Notes: a model not told the origin generated them from the letters alone. Counted from the stretch's first letter, positions 51,701 to 62,493 are shown. The stretch is DNA of 64,000 nt from Schistosoma mansoni (GCF_000237925.1 NW_017386058.1:124001-188000); one strand, 5' to 3'. Numbers and translations: made by a program.

Positions 51701-54700
51701 GAAGAAGTTGCATTTATTCCATATCTTCCTCTAGAACATGAGTCACAAAATGTCATACTTCTTTTATTTTTCTATACCTATTCTTTTCTAATACTACTGA
51801 TACTGTTACTATTTCTACTACTCTAGGATTTTTATTTAGATAATTTTATGCTATTGTGCTAATATGGTATGATAACTTGAACCGATACACATGTGTCAGG
51901 TTTTACGTTCTGTGTATCATGACATTGTGTTCTTTGAGTTTCATAGTTCAGTTGACAAACTCTGAGTACCATTTTGAAGAAGACTGATAGTGTCTACTTT
52001 AAATGAAAGAGAAAAATTTTAGGATTATCTGTTACAATTGCTCTTATTACGACGCAGCTATTCCTATTGCTTAGTATTCTTGGACACCGATCCACTCGAC
52101 AAGTCCCCAAATCAGAACACGGTTGAACAGGAACGAAATTATATTCCAAATAACAAGGATAGATGGAAGTAAGAAGCACAATAATAGAAACGTTCGTATA
52201 TTTATAGTTTTTATATGAGAAGATTCTAGAGTCTTCTCCAAGTATCGACTAGCGCTGATTGGATAAGAATTAGCCAATCAGCTTGACCAACACAATCGTG
52301 CACGGAACGTGCTTTAATCCTATCTATATCCCGCTAACATTATTATACGTAGGTAACTAATTTTTTGAGTGTAGCTGTGAGTTTTAACTCTATTCAATAG
52401 TGTTAGTACATAGTTTCTTCTGTGACATAGAATATTTTTAAAATTGTCATTTCTGTTAAGTAGGCATTGATAACTAGGTATGGTAACGATAAAACCTATT
52501 CAATTTAGAGTACACAACAATACTGAACATATTCACACGAGTTACACATTTTCTCTGTTATATCGCAGTTGGTAAATAAACGTATTTTATCTAAATTCCG
52601 AGTTTGAAGGAATTATGGAGAGGGAAAAACCACTGCCTTGAGACTTCTTGTTATTGTCTTGCTTATTTGTACTAAACAGTTCCGAAATGTACTCTTTTTA
52701 ATGTATTTTGACTTGACAATACAGAATTCGTGATCTTGATATGTCTAAAAAACTACAGAGGATTGTATTATATATCTTAATGAAAAAATAAGTCATTTGA
52801 GGGATGATAAAACCTTTTTTTACATAGTTTAGAAATTATAAAAGAGGGAATTGAACGTGAATGTTGATTTATTGTCTAACTTGCTTTGTTTACTTTGTAA
52901 GTCCCAGTAGCTAATATGAGTTTTTTTCAAACACAAACGGTACATAATAAAAATCCGATATGTGTAGCTGTTTCTGGAACTATTAAAATTAAGAAACTAA
53001 CCTGAAAGATTTTGTTCGTTTACTTCCTTTAATGATAAAATTAGCCATAGAAAAGAATATAAACTTTTATTTATGCATACTTTTCGGTTGATGAAAATAG
53101 TTCTTCCAATGGAATAAAGCATCATATATGTGGATATTCTTAGTTAATTTATTAAATAAGTTGTACAGTCTAAGACACATAATATCGTGATACTTTTTGT
53201 TATATATCATCAAGCTAGTTTTATATATGATCGGAAAGGTAGAAATGGCCAGTTGAAGGCATATGGTATGAAGACTTAAATAGTTTAGAGTTAAATCGTA
53301 GGAAATAAGTCATGGAGGTCACACTAAACATGGTAGCAAAACATGACTGAATGTTAGACATGAGTATTTAGGTACATTTCATCTCCTTTAGAAAATCACA
53401 ACTAAAGGTCTATAAAAAACCCATCGGAGCCCTCCAGAGAAATCTTTTTTAAAACTCGATTGATTCTGGTCAATGAATATACATATGAAATCCGAGCGAT
53501 GACCTAGGCTTTCGTCACCTAACCAACATTAAGTCATTCTTACATTTGTTACACTTATTGAGGTTACATTATTATACTTCATATACATTCACTGAATAAT
53601 GTAATTTGGAGTTCAGAAGCTGAGGTAAGTATAAGATCAGTCTTTTTTAACCGAAAATCCATGGGACATTTGGAATCGGGATGAATAACCATGAGAATTC
53701 TGTTCGGTCTCGATCAATTTGTAGGAAACAAATAAAAAGAATTTCTTTGGTGAAATATGCTGAGTAGTATTTTTGTGGTACCAAATAGACCAACAGAAGG
53801 ACATCTGGTTACTAACATGGATATAAACATCAATAATTTGTCTAGCAAAAGGTACTAAGGTTCCTCTTCTTAATATCTGGGACTGAAAACTCACGAGGAA
53901 ATACCCATCGAATAGATAACCAACTGAGATAAAAACATTATCCAACAATGTAATATGAAAATGACTGTAACAGCAAAAACATTACCTTGCAGACAACTGA
54001 TTCTTGTCAGATGTGGGAGAATTAGGCTCAGGTGCTTCTTCAACGGATGACTAAAAAAAGCATATACAAAGGTATAACAAGCTCCTAAGATAGTAAAAAT
54101 CCTAATTGTTATTAGTACAGGCTATTCATCAAATAAGTCTGTCAGTAAAACCCAATTACTCAATCACCCCTCACTTGAAGAAGTAGAAGTCCAATAAGTT
54201 ATAATAAACGAAGACGGGACAACAAGCTATATATTGAATGTGATGGCTAAGAAGCGGATCGCACATATTTTAAAGTGTAGAATAGAAGAATTTAACAAAA
54301 TATTGTTCATTTCATGTCGTCGCTAATTAATAGCAAAAGCTTTCTTCATTACTCAATAGTCCGAAACTAGCCTGTCATTTAGGATATTTCTAGTGATCGA
54401 AAATATATCATAACACAGGTTAAAAGAATGGAATTTGTGGTAGTTGGAATATAAAGATTGATAGCTTCTATTGAAAAGGTAGATGGATCTCCTTTGTTGT
54501 GTCCCGATAAGGATAATGAATGGTAATTTTGGCTGAATCTTGTACAAATGTTATTTTCTATTTTCTGGTACAATGTGGTCAGTTTGATTGGTATATAAAC
54601 TCAGTATGTTTGAAATCTAATGATTCGTACCGGAGAGGCTGTTATTTGTGTTCTGGACTTAACTGGCCGGGCTAGGCAGAAAGCAGGACCGACAAGTACT

Positions 54701-56246
54701 CTAGACTGCTCGTACGGGTTTCGTGTATCATTGGTCCGAACGACAATTCACTGCTCTCTGATTGGCGGTCTTATCACGTTATACATTAACAGGGCATTCA
54801 CTAGGCCATAAAGTTATAACAGCCTTCATTTTAAAACAAAGCCAACAAAAAACCGCAAATCGAGAATATTTCTTTGGTATACTATGTTTGAAAAAAACAG
54901 TCCCAATATTATATGTAGCAAAGTTATCACGTTTATTCAACTAACCACTAGTTTCAGAAGACGAAAAGTAAGCGTTTGTGATGAAATACCGATAACGGTT
55001 TTAGTATTGATATCGACCACGATTTAAAATATTTTATTCTTGCAGATTCGGACCTTACATTGATGTAACTTAAAATCGATTGTACCGATATAGATACATT
55101 AAAGTATTATCTTCCGCTAAATTTTGGGAACAACTCTACTATATATCTATTTACTTTCCGTTTCCGTGATTCAATTGATACAAACAATATTATTTGAACT
55201 TGTATCAACCATTCATCACTTATCTGAAGTTATACGCTCACTACAAACTGAACAAGAACAACTGCATCTCTATTTCAAAGAAGCTGTTCACTGAAATCAA
55301 TAACCACCACCTCAGTTTATTTCTTGCTCCTGACAAAAACTAACTAATATTATACTACATATTAATGAAAGGTGAGCAAGCATTTTGACCAAAGTGAAAG
55401 TTTCATGCACTGTTATAACATCACTAGATGTAGCTCCGTATATTGTTTGCAAGGAATGAGAATTTCGCGAAACCCTCAATGAGTTGAATTTCAAAATGAT
55501 TTGATTGTATGGCCGGAATTATCGCCCGCTTTCACACAAAAAGTGAGTCAAAGACGAGTACACACATCTGTATTTGGATACTGAATTGTTTCACTAACAT
55601 ATATCAGTGCTTCGTTGTAGTAAATCCAACAATCGCATATAAGGAAACACTGAAATAAAGTGCAAGTCCTATTTTAAAGTAATGATACATTATGAAACAT
55701 TAGAAAAGAATTTACAAATGGAACGATTTAAATATTATCTTACCCTGCTGGACCGTCGCAGGCCGAACGGACTCACTGAAGGTTTGACTTTGCTAAGTCC
55801 ACTAGAAATAGCAGGTAGTATTGATTGAGAATTCGGGCAAGGACCTGAGCGCTGAGATATTATTAAAGTAAGTGGTTTGTCGGGATTAGCTTTAACAACC
55901 AACGAAGATTTTGAGAGACACTGTTGATTGGATTCAGGCTCAGAGCTTCCTTTTTGATATTTTAGTGAAGAAATGATATTAACGGGTAAACCCTTCCCTT
56001 TAGACTCAGCTTTAAGACAAATAACACGTTCTACTACGCTAGCCAAAACTTGTTCCAAATCCATTTGAATTGAAGATAAATCCAGTAAGGGCAATTCATT
56101 ACATCCGGCAACTGCAAGAGTAAGCCATCGCAAAAAGGATTACCTTTTAGGAGTGTGGGATATAATGACTCCAGATCCTCCAAACCATGTTTACTGAAAC
56201 AAAAATCACACGAAGGCTGTGTGTTGCTGAGCTTTTTCTTTCCCAT
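36276..56246 (-). CDS. TADA3: Transcriptional adaptor 3 (Ada3/TADA3), complete, 11 exons
   Basis: Exons, 5' to 3', are 56246-56144, 56111-55744, 54050-53986, 50831-50650, 49728-49587, 48080-47962, 46880-46281, 42626-42322, 40954-40526, 39275-38847 and 36422-36276. All phases join, giving 962 residues against about 430 in human TADA3. Ada3 is part of the histone acetyltransferase module of SAGA and ATAC, bridging Ada2-Gcn5 to activators. Conserved blocks are an N-terminal helix (IQMDLEQVLASVVERVICLK), IPNKFWELMEPYCAEIT (about residue 182), YRVEKKIAQAIDELGLF (about 418-434) and the C-terminal Ada3 domain (864-962) with QRELRLLCTANHRMLRRL, IQRRLAIADADVIEAYNKL and WKALKERRKILKELE. The extra length is Ser/Asn-rich linker in exons 7-10, including a seven-Asn run encoded at 42502-42522. 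The ATG opens MGKKKLSNTQPSCDFCFSKHG. Intron 1 is only 32 nt; the others are 0.9-3.7 kb. Confidence 0.92.
36521..37002 (+). repeat. R1 retroposon (copy d)
   Basis: A near full-length copy from ccaaatgccctggtacgg to an ataaataaataa tail, in TADA3 intron 10, antisense to the gene. The conserved hairpin is ggtggac (36701-36707) with gtccacc (36715-36721). Confidence 0.85.
37003..38088. other. TADA3 intron 10, middle
   Basis: AT-rich intron between two R1 copies in opposite orientation. Nothing else recognised. Confidence 0.5.
38089..38512 (-). repeat. R1 retroposon (copy e), decayed
   Basis: The minus-strand copy with a taaat-type tail at the low-coordinate end and gatactgcccgggcacc within is more diverged than the other copies. 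It lies in TADA3 intron 10, sense orientation. Confidence 0.65.
39657..39840 (-). repeat. tRNA-like SINE with decayed hammerhead
   Basis: The minus strand reads actagtcttaaggttaa (A-box-like), gtcctgggttctatctc (B-box-like) and then a region resembling a hammerhead (ctaggatgaaac) without a consistent core. It lies in TADA3 intron 9. Confidence 0.45.
40000..40075 (+). repeat. Decayed hammerhead-like SINE piece
   Basis: gtgagtcctattctaggatgaaa keeps the stem II and gaaa layout of a hammerhead SINE, but the first core element is changed (cggtgag). It lies in TADA3 intron 9, adjacent to another SINE of opposite orientation. Confidence 0.4.
41907..41932. repeat. Second copy of the ctacttatgtc hairpin
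   Basis: The 11-base arms ctacttatgtc / gacataagtag are identical to those at 2081-2106, with loop gata instead of gaca. It lies in TADA3 intron 8. Confidence 0.6.
42690..42723. repeat. (AT)n(AG)n microsatellite
   Basis: A compound dinucleotide run in TADA3 intron 7. On the minus strand it forms a CT-rich then TA-rich tract about 60-100 nt before the exon 8 acceptor. Confidence 0.85.
42724..45130. other. TADA3 intron 7, left part
   Basis: AT-rich. A slightly GC-richer piece around 43500-43740 may be an old SINE, but I cannot assign it. Confidence 0.4.
45131..45391. mobile_element. MITE-like element with terminal inverted repeats
   Basis: The left end cttacttcacgtagaagtg (from 45131) is matched by the reverse complement of the right end (to 45391) over about 23 bp with one mismatch, and more loosely to ~37 bp (tagttatt). 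The 261-bp unit encodes no transposase. No clear target-site duplication is visible. It lies in TADA3 intron 7. Confidence 0.6.
47327..47844 (+). repeat. R1 retroposon (copy f), divergent subfamily
   Basis: Near full length, in TADA3 intron 6. It differs at many sites from copies c, d and h (for example tggtatggtcgagg instead of tggtacggccgaga) but is almost identical to copy g at 57262-57643. Its hairpin is agtggat (47507-47513) with atccact (47521-47527). Confidence 0.8.
48240..48620 (-). other. Unassigned protein-like stretch in TADA3 intron 5
   Basis: One minus-strand frame reads SSAPWSLSDDKKSPKTPHKQ, then VNALRHIHKLKSEFRRVFRY, which looks more protein-like than the surrounding AT-rich intron. 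Upstream parts of the same region need stops or frame changes. I do not recognise the family. It may be a decayed retroelement or a retrocopy, or chance. Confidence 0.25.
51740..51930 (+). mobile_element. RTE LINE 3' end fragment
   Basis: aacttgaaccgatacacatg followed by gtcaggttttacgttctgtg parallels the 3' ends of the other RTE copies; the upstream ~100 bp is a ctactactctag-type tract. It lies in TADA3 intron 3. Confidence 0.5.
52030..52339 (-). mobile_element. Solo LTR fossil (Gypsy-like)
   Basis: A 310-bp unit that on the minus strand begins TGTTAGCGGG and ends TTGTAACA, giving TG...CA ends with a 5-bp inverted match. The flanks are ttatc and ttatt, a likely decayed 5-bp target duplication. 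A TATA-like stretch sits mid-element on the minus strand. No internal coding region is present. It lies in TADA3 intron 3. Confidence 0.6.
54536..54825 (+). mobile_element. LTR-derived fragment, same family as 58772-59332
   Basis: Shares tattttctattt, then cggagaggctgttatttgtg and ggccgggctaggcag, with the solo LTR at 58772-59332 at similar spacing. The boundaries are not clear. It is an old, decayed copy in TADA3 intron 2. Confidence 0.55.
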
Positions 56247-56479
56247 TTATCGATTCACTGAAATTCTGCAAGAAATTTAGAAGTAATACGGACGGTATCA
56301 GGCAGACAAAAACAGAGTAGAATTTATGAAAATTACAAATGAGAATTAGCTATCGAACTAAAACTCCACTAGATGACAAGAGTAAACCGACGGTACAATC
56401 AGATGAATGATGCATAGATGATCAGTTTCTTTAGAAGAGACTTACACTAAGCTCCTAAACTACATAGATTCTATTTTCT

Positions 56480-57000
56480 AGACCGTTGCTGACAACTTGA
56501 CGTGCTATGCTGGCTGGAACAATCGTTTCTCAAAGTCCTCCCATGCCAGACAGGTCGGTTAAAGGGCGGTAAGACTAAAAGTAGCAAATCCAAGGTCCGA
56601 AGGCGAAGTCGTACTACTCACTGTACAGAGGTGCGACGGCAGTAAGGTTTCTCCTTCCGACAACCAGCATAACAGCAATGCTGCCTTCCCACAAGGAGGG
56701 GTGGGGTTAGAAAAGGTCGACCCTAAAAATGCACACCTCGCCTTATCCCACAGATATCCGTCTCCCGTGGTAAGGTTCCAACAAGTACGGAGCTAACACA
56801 AAAATTACCCACAAAAAGGTCGTGTGTGACTGACCTCAAACAGTTGTCCCTTGGGCACTGCGGTCACGCTCTATGGTCATTAAGACCACTTCTAATCCAA
56901 TTTTCTTTTCAGGTACCTCCAGAAGAACCTTCCCACAGTGTGGGCAACGGGGAAGTGATAACTGCCCTCATACCTCTAACAGCACTCAAGATCACTGGCT
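56480..57000 (+). mobile_element. RTE LINE 5'-end fragment
   Basis: Nearly identical to the reverse complement of the 5' part of the LINE at 57644-62340 (62300-61254, minus the inserted R1 copy). Similarity ends abruptly at about 57000. It keeps the 5' end and lacks everything downstream, the reverse of the usual LINE truncation. It starts about 230 bp upstream of the TADA3 ATG and points away from it. Confidence 0.75.
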
Positions 57001-57261
57001 GACTAGTAATTGGGATATTACAGACAAACTATTTTATTATCGTAAACGACCCACTGATTGTTAACTTTCTTTGATATCACGAAGACAAACCTTGGAAATA
57101 ATACGATATTGACGGTAGTGAAAAGGAGTAAGTGAAATTAAAAAGTAAAAGGTATGAAATAACATTAAGATCGAAGGTCAGCAGGATATAAAGATAGGTC
57201 AACATCTCTACAATCTAGTTTAATTACCGATATCTAAGATCTCTTAAAGGAACGAACGCCT

Positions 57262-57643
57262 CAAAATGCCTTGGTATGGTCGAGGATGGGGATAGTACGC
57301 TCTTCCTCTCGAAATGCTCTCACATAACCACACCTATACAACCACTCTCAGGAAGTCCTACTCACTTACTTCTCGTAGTACAGGCATTGTTTACGAAATT
57401 CAGAGGACGAAAGGAGAACGTCCAACACTTTAACCGAAACAGTGGATAGGGAGGATCCACTCAGGAGAATAAGAAAACCCTGATTCTAAACCAATCGTCC
57501 ACATACGTTCCACGATCCAGAGAGAACAAATGGCACACGAACCTATTGTTAGTCACCGACTACCATGGGACCGCATCTCCTAATGTTGATCCAATGCCTA
57601 GTGGATTGAATTTCTAGGTCAGAGGTTTGGGGAGTGGCCCTCT
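57262..57643 (+). repeat. R1 retroposon (copy g), 5' part, split by a LINE
   Basis: Roughly 98% identical by eye to copy f (47327-47700) and breaks off at gtggccctctg where the LINE tail begins. Its 3' part resumes at 62344. Confidence 0.8.
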
Positions 57644-58771
57644 GTCAGTCAGCTACAACGTTGGACCAGGCACACATATGCATCGGTCCAAGTTGCCATT
57701 CCTCATTAGCACAAGATGAACACGGAATTCATAGAAGTAGTTAATGTAGTGGTGGTAACATATAAAAGAAAGGTTGTATATAAGGATATAGTACAGAAAG
57801 AAAGACAGATTTGAAGCAATTTTAATCTCAAGGTTTAGAGAAAGATAAAGAGTGCATACACCTGAGCCATGTCACACAGAGTCTCCAACCACTGGTTACG
57901 ATAGTCACACGGACTCCAACCAGGTAGTATGCATCTACCAACATGGCTCAGACTAAAAGTTAGTGACTTCAAGCACTGATGCCACGTTTTGGTTTGGCCG
58001 TTCCTAACTTTCTTCCAACCATCCCCAATACTAGTCAGTATAGCGCGTCGTGGTAATCTGTGTTCAGGCATACGTAACATGTGGCCCAACCATTTCAGTC
58101 GATGAAGATTCATGACCTCATCAACTGATTTACCATCATTCCCTAATGCCCTGAGTCTAACCTCACTATTACTTGCCCGGTGATCCCAGTAGATGCGAGC
58201 GATATTTCTAAGGCATCTGTGATCAAATACTAGTAACTTACGAGTATCTTCTACTCTTAATGGCCATGTTTCACAGCCGTGAAGTAGAACAGAACGAACT
58301 GCTGTGCAGTATATTCGTCTCTTAATTGATAGACAGATATCTCGTCTTCGCCATATGTGACGTAATTTGGCAAAAGCCAAACGAGCTTTTTGAATCCGTG
58401 CTGAGATTTCGTCAGACACAAACCCGTTAGGGCTGATCAGACTTCCAAGATAAGTGAAGTTGTTGACGCAGGCCAGTCCTGGAGTGACAATTTACATTTG
58501 GAGGGGAGAAACGCTTTCCAAATATCCTGGCATTGTTACTCAGTTCTAACAGAAGATTGTGCATTTTATCAGCGTCTTCACCAAACAGGACTATGTCATC
58601 TGCATATTCTAAGTCGATAAGTGGATCTCCGGGTAGGAGATCAATTCCTGAAAATTCAGTCGACGAGAAAGTTGTTTTGAGCAGTAGGTCTATGATGAAA
58701 TTAAACAAAAATGGGGGTAATGGACAGTCTTGTCGGACACCACTTGAGGTTGTAAAATCAGATGACAGTTC

Positions 58772-59332
58772 TGTTATGTAGTAGCGAAGACATAAGTACG
58801 GGTAACTTGCAGGACCTACTATTGGACTATTATTCTTATTGTATAACTATTCAGTAACTAGATTATCTATATTTATATTCATCTTATTACAAGCTTCATT
58901 TTGACCTATTGATTATTATTATATGATTTACTGTTCTTATGTTATGCTCAGTTTATTGATTATTGTCTCTCACGCTTATAGCCTCATTTGGCTTGGTTTT
59001 GTACAAATATTATTTTCTATTTTATGGTGTGGTGTCTGTCTGTCTGATATATAAATAAAGTATGCTTGAAATAAACGATTCGTATTGCCGAGGCTGCTAT
59101 TGGTGTTCTGGACTCAAGTGGACGGGCTAGGCGGATTAAGGACCAATAAGGACGCTAAATTACTCATACTAATCGAACGTCATTGTCACAGTGTGAAGGT
59201 CGTGGAAGTCGTATTCTATTGGTGGGCAGTTCACGCAAATTACGTCCTTGTCAAACTCGTAAGGTCATAACAAATCAGCGACGACCTTGATCAAGACATA
59301 ACGATTGGCGACGGCTAGGTCAAGTCATAACG
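58772..59332 (+). mobile_element. Solo LTR fossil inside the LINE
   Basis: A 561-bp unit starting tgttatg and ending cataacg, flanked on both sides by agttc (58767-58771 and 59333-59337), a perfect 5-bp target duplication. It interrupts the LINE reverse transcriptase, whose sequence resumes correctly on each side. There is an aataaa near 59053 and no internal coding region. Being a solo LTR, it is the product of LTR-LTR recombination. Confidence 0.8.
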
Positions 59333-61651
59333 AGTTCGCCATAAGCTCTCACTCGACTGGTAGTGTTCGAGTAAAGAGCCTTCACAAGGTAATGTGTTTC
59401 TTAGGTACAACTTTCAATGACAGACACTGCCACAGAACTTCTCGGTCTACAGAGTCAAATGCTGCTTTCAAGTCAAGAAAAACTATCATTTTCGGACGCC
59501 GATAAGCATGTCTGTGCTCTAAAACTAGACGAATAGTGAATATGTGGTCGATGCAGCCACAACGAAGTCTGAAGCCAGCCTGATTGTCTCGTGTTTGCAG
59601 TTCATGAGTCTTAGTTAGGCGCCCGATAATTATTGAGGCTAGTATTTTAGATGCTCTGTTAGTCAAACTAATCCCTCTATGGTTATCACATGATGATTTT
59701 GGCGACTTCTTATATATTGGGACAATAAATGATTGTGACCAGTCAGATGGGAATATGTCCAACTCCCAGATTTTAGCCAAAATGTTAGTCAACCTAATCG
59801 CTAAAATTGGACCACCATATTTACAGACCTCTGAAACCAATCCATCTGGAGCAGATGCTCTTTCTCGTTTCAGATTAGCTATATCCTTTTGAACTTCAGC
59901 TAGATTGGGGGACCTACTTCAATGTTCCATTCAGGCTATTTGGGAATGGTGGGTAGTTTAGTTGTAGAGTAGCTAAAGGCCAGCTGAACTGCTCCTTAAA
60001 GTGTGCCGCCCATCGTTCTAGACGTCTGGGTTGAGAGAAGATAATGGTTTCTTCTTTTTCCGAGATTGTTTCGCTTACACTTGACTTCTTAATTCCGGTT
60101 TCTTTTATTAGTCTGAAGAGCTGCCTGGTGTTGCCTACAGCCGCTGCCTTCTCCATCTCTTTTGCTTTCGTTGCCCACCACTGCTCACGATCGTTCCTTA
60201 AACTTTTTGTTAACCTGGATCTGATTTTTTTTCGCTCTTCGTCGTGTTCAGAGCCTGATGTGATAAGTTTACGAGAATCCATCAGTCAAATAGACTTACA
60301 AGAAATCCATTGGGTTTTTGTAACCCTTTGGTCTAAACATGTATTCCAGTACGAGCAACAATCTTCTATCGAGCCTCTCCAACAATGAATGATGGCAATA
60401 TGGTCTATTTAAGTTCAACGTTGGTTCGGTGAAGGTGGTCGCCATGTTAGACGATGACTCTCCTTATGCTTAAAATTAGTGCTTGTTAAAAACAAACGAT
60501 TGTCTGAGCATAGTTGCAGCAGACGATCACCATTATTTGTTCGCCGAGCCGGAATACTAAGATACCCACCTAAATGTCGTTCTGTTTAGTTTAATCTACC
60601 TGACTGGGCATTGAAGTCACCCGCTACGAGTAATATGCCTGAGCGCTTAGCTTTTTGAAGAATTTCATAGAGCTTTCCGTAAAAGTCATCTTTCACTTCA
60701 TCCGGGCTGCAGTCAGTGGGAGCGTAGGAATAAACGATGAAAAGGCAACGACGTGTGTCCCTATCCTTCCGAGTTCTTACGGAGCCATTCAGCCGGACAG
60801 CACACAGGCGACTGTTAACGGGGATCCATTCTAATAGAGCTTGTTCTGCCCTCGCACTAAGTGCTATGCCTACACCTGCATGTCCACGAGAACTAGCCAT
60901 AGGGTCGCCAGACACACGGAGGGTGTATTTCGTCGGCTGTCCATTTTGGCAAGGTGAGGTCAAGTGAATGACCACACTAGGATCCTGTATGCGTGTTTCG
61001 GAGACACAGCATACATCAATGGTACGAGGTTCTAGGGTTTAAGACAAGGAGGCCTGCTGGCCGTTTGACACAGGATGTGTGTGTTGAAGGCTCCAATGTG
61101 TAGTTCAGAGCGAGGTTTTACTAGACCTGGGACAGTTTCGCGCACTAGAATCGTTGGGGATGGTGACACTTGAGGAGGAAGCCGAAAGAGGAAGTTTAGT
61201 GTTGAAAGTCGAGGTGGGAGGAGTAATAGGAATTGAAGGAGATTGATTATGAATACAGTGATCCTGAGTGCTGTTAGAGGTATGAGGGCAGTTATCACTT
61301 CCCCGTTGCCCACACTGTGGGAAGGTTCTTCTGGAGGTACCTGAAAAGAAAATTGGATTAGAAGTGGTCTTAATGACCATAGAGCGTGACCGCAGTGCCC
61401 AAGGGACAACTGTTTGAGGTCAGTCACACACGACCTTTTTGTGGGTAATTTTTGTGTTAGCTCCGTACTTGTTGGAACCTTACCACGGGAGACGGATATC
61501 TGTGGGATAAGGCGAGGTGTGCATTTTTAGGGTCGACCTTTTCTAACCCCACCCCTCCTTGTGGGAAGGCAGCATTGCTGTTATGCTGGTTGTCGGAAGG
61601 AGAAACCTTACTGCCGTCGCACCTCTGTACAGTGAGTAGTACGACTTCGCC

Positions 61652-62177
61652 CCCAAATGCCCTGGTACAGCCGAGAGTGGGGAGAGTCCGCTCTCCCTCT
61701 CGAAATGCTCTCACATGGCCACGCAAATATATAGCCTCTGCCAGGGAAGTCTTACTCACTGCCTTCTCGTGGCAGGGGTGTTGTTTACGAAAGTGAGAGG
61801 ACGAAAAGCGAATGTCCGGCGCTTTAACCGGGTGGGTGGATGTGGAGTGTCCACCTAGGGGAGTTGGAAAACCCTGATTCAAAACCAATGGTGCACATGG
61901 GCTCCAGTATCCTGAAGGAACAAATGGCGTATGAACCAATCGTTGGTCACCGGCTACCATGGGACTGCATCTCCTCACGATGCTCCACTGCCTTGTGGAT
62001 CAGACCTTTAGGTCAAAGGCTCGGGGTGTGACTCCCTAAAAAAACCACCTGCTTCAGTCTGGGCACCTGAGCAGTATCACAGCCCTCACATAAATCTCAT
62101 TTGATTTGTGAAGCGCATATTTATCTGGTGCTTCCTTGTACCAATATTTATGTGTTTAAATAAATATATAAATAATA
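61652..62177 (+). repeat. R1 retroposon (copy h), full length with target duplication
   Basis: A 526-bp copy flanked by agtacgacttcgcc at 61638-61651 and 62178-62191, a perfect 14-bp target-site duplication. This fixes the family ends: ccaaatgccctggta at the 5' end and a taaataaatatataaat-type tail at the 3' end. The long duplication and A/T-rich tail indicate target-primed reverse transcription. It encodes no recognised protein, so it is non-autonomous (SINE-like or a LINE 3' derivative). Confidence 0.9.
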
Positions 62178-62343
62178 AGTACGACTTCGCCTTCGGGCCT
62201 TGGATTTGCTACTTTTAGTCTTACCGCCCTTTAACCGACCTGTCTGGCATGGGAGGACCTTGAGAAACGATTGTTCCAGCCAGTATGACTCGATTGGTTA
62301 ATCACGATAGGCAAGCCTGACCACCACGTCAAGATAGGAGCAA

Positions 62344-62493
62344 AGGTCTGGGTGGCCTTCTGAGAAGACTACTTGCTTCGTATTGGGCAACCAGGCAGTG
62401 TTCTAGCGCTCACACAAATCGAATGACGAAGTGTGGTGCATATATATTTGATGCCTCCTTGTACCAAATGTTTGTGTTTATAAAATAAATGAA
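62344..62493 (+). repeat. R1 retroposon (copy i), 3' part of copy g
   Basis: It resumes the divergent R1 subfamily at ggtggccttctgagaag, where 57643 left off, and runs to an aaataaatgaaaataaa tail. A repeated ~17-bp stretch around the break on each side is probably the LINE's target duplication. Confidence 0.75.

Larger units (their letters stand above)
57644..62340 (-). mobile_element. RTE (SR2-like) LINE, nearly full length, with two nested insertions
   Basis: The minus strand holds a 5' region (62340-61030, with PQCGQRGSDNCPH), an APE-type endonuclease (about 60990-60586: YSYAPTD, GILLVAGDFNAQSG), a linker (60282-59914), and reverse transcriptase (59840-59382 and 58770-58427: NHRGISLT, QAGFRLRCGC, LDLKAAFDSVDR, YADDIVLF). 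The C-terminal region (58419-57835) has HRLKWLGHMLRMPEHRLPRR. It ends with the RTE-type tail at 57644 (gactga). Without its two insertions it is about 3.6 kb. Stops and frame changes divide the ORF, so it is inactive. The insertions are R1 copy h and a solo LTR. The element itself sits inside R1 copy g/i. Confidence 0.85.

Noticed and set aside
56873-61380. Matching ORFs at 56873-57064 (plus) and 61105-61380 (minus) as a conserved host gene
   Set aside because: Both are the 5' region of the same RTE LINE family in opposite orientations.
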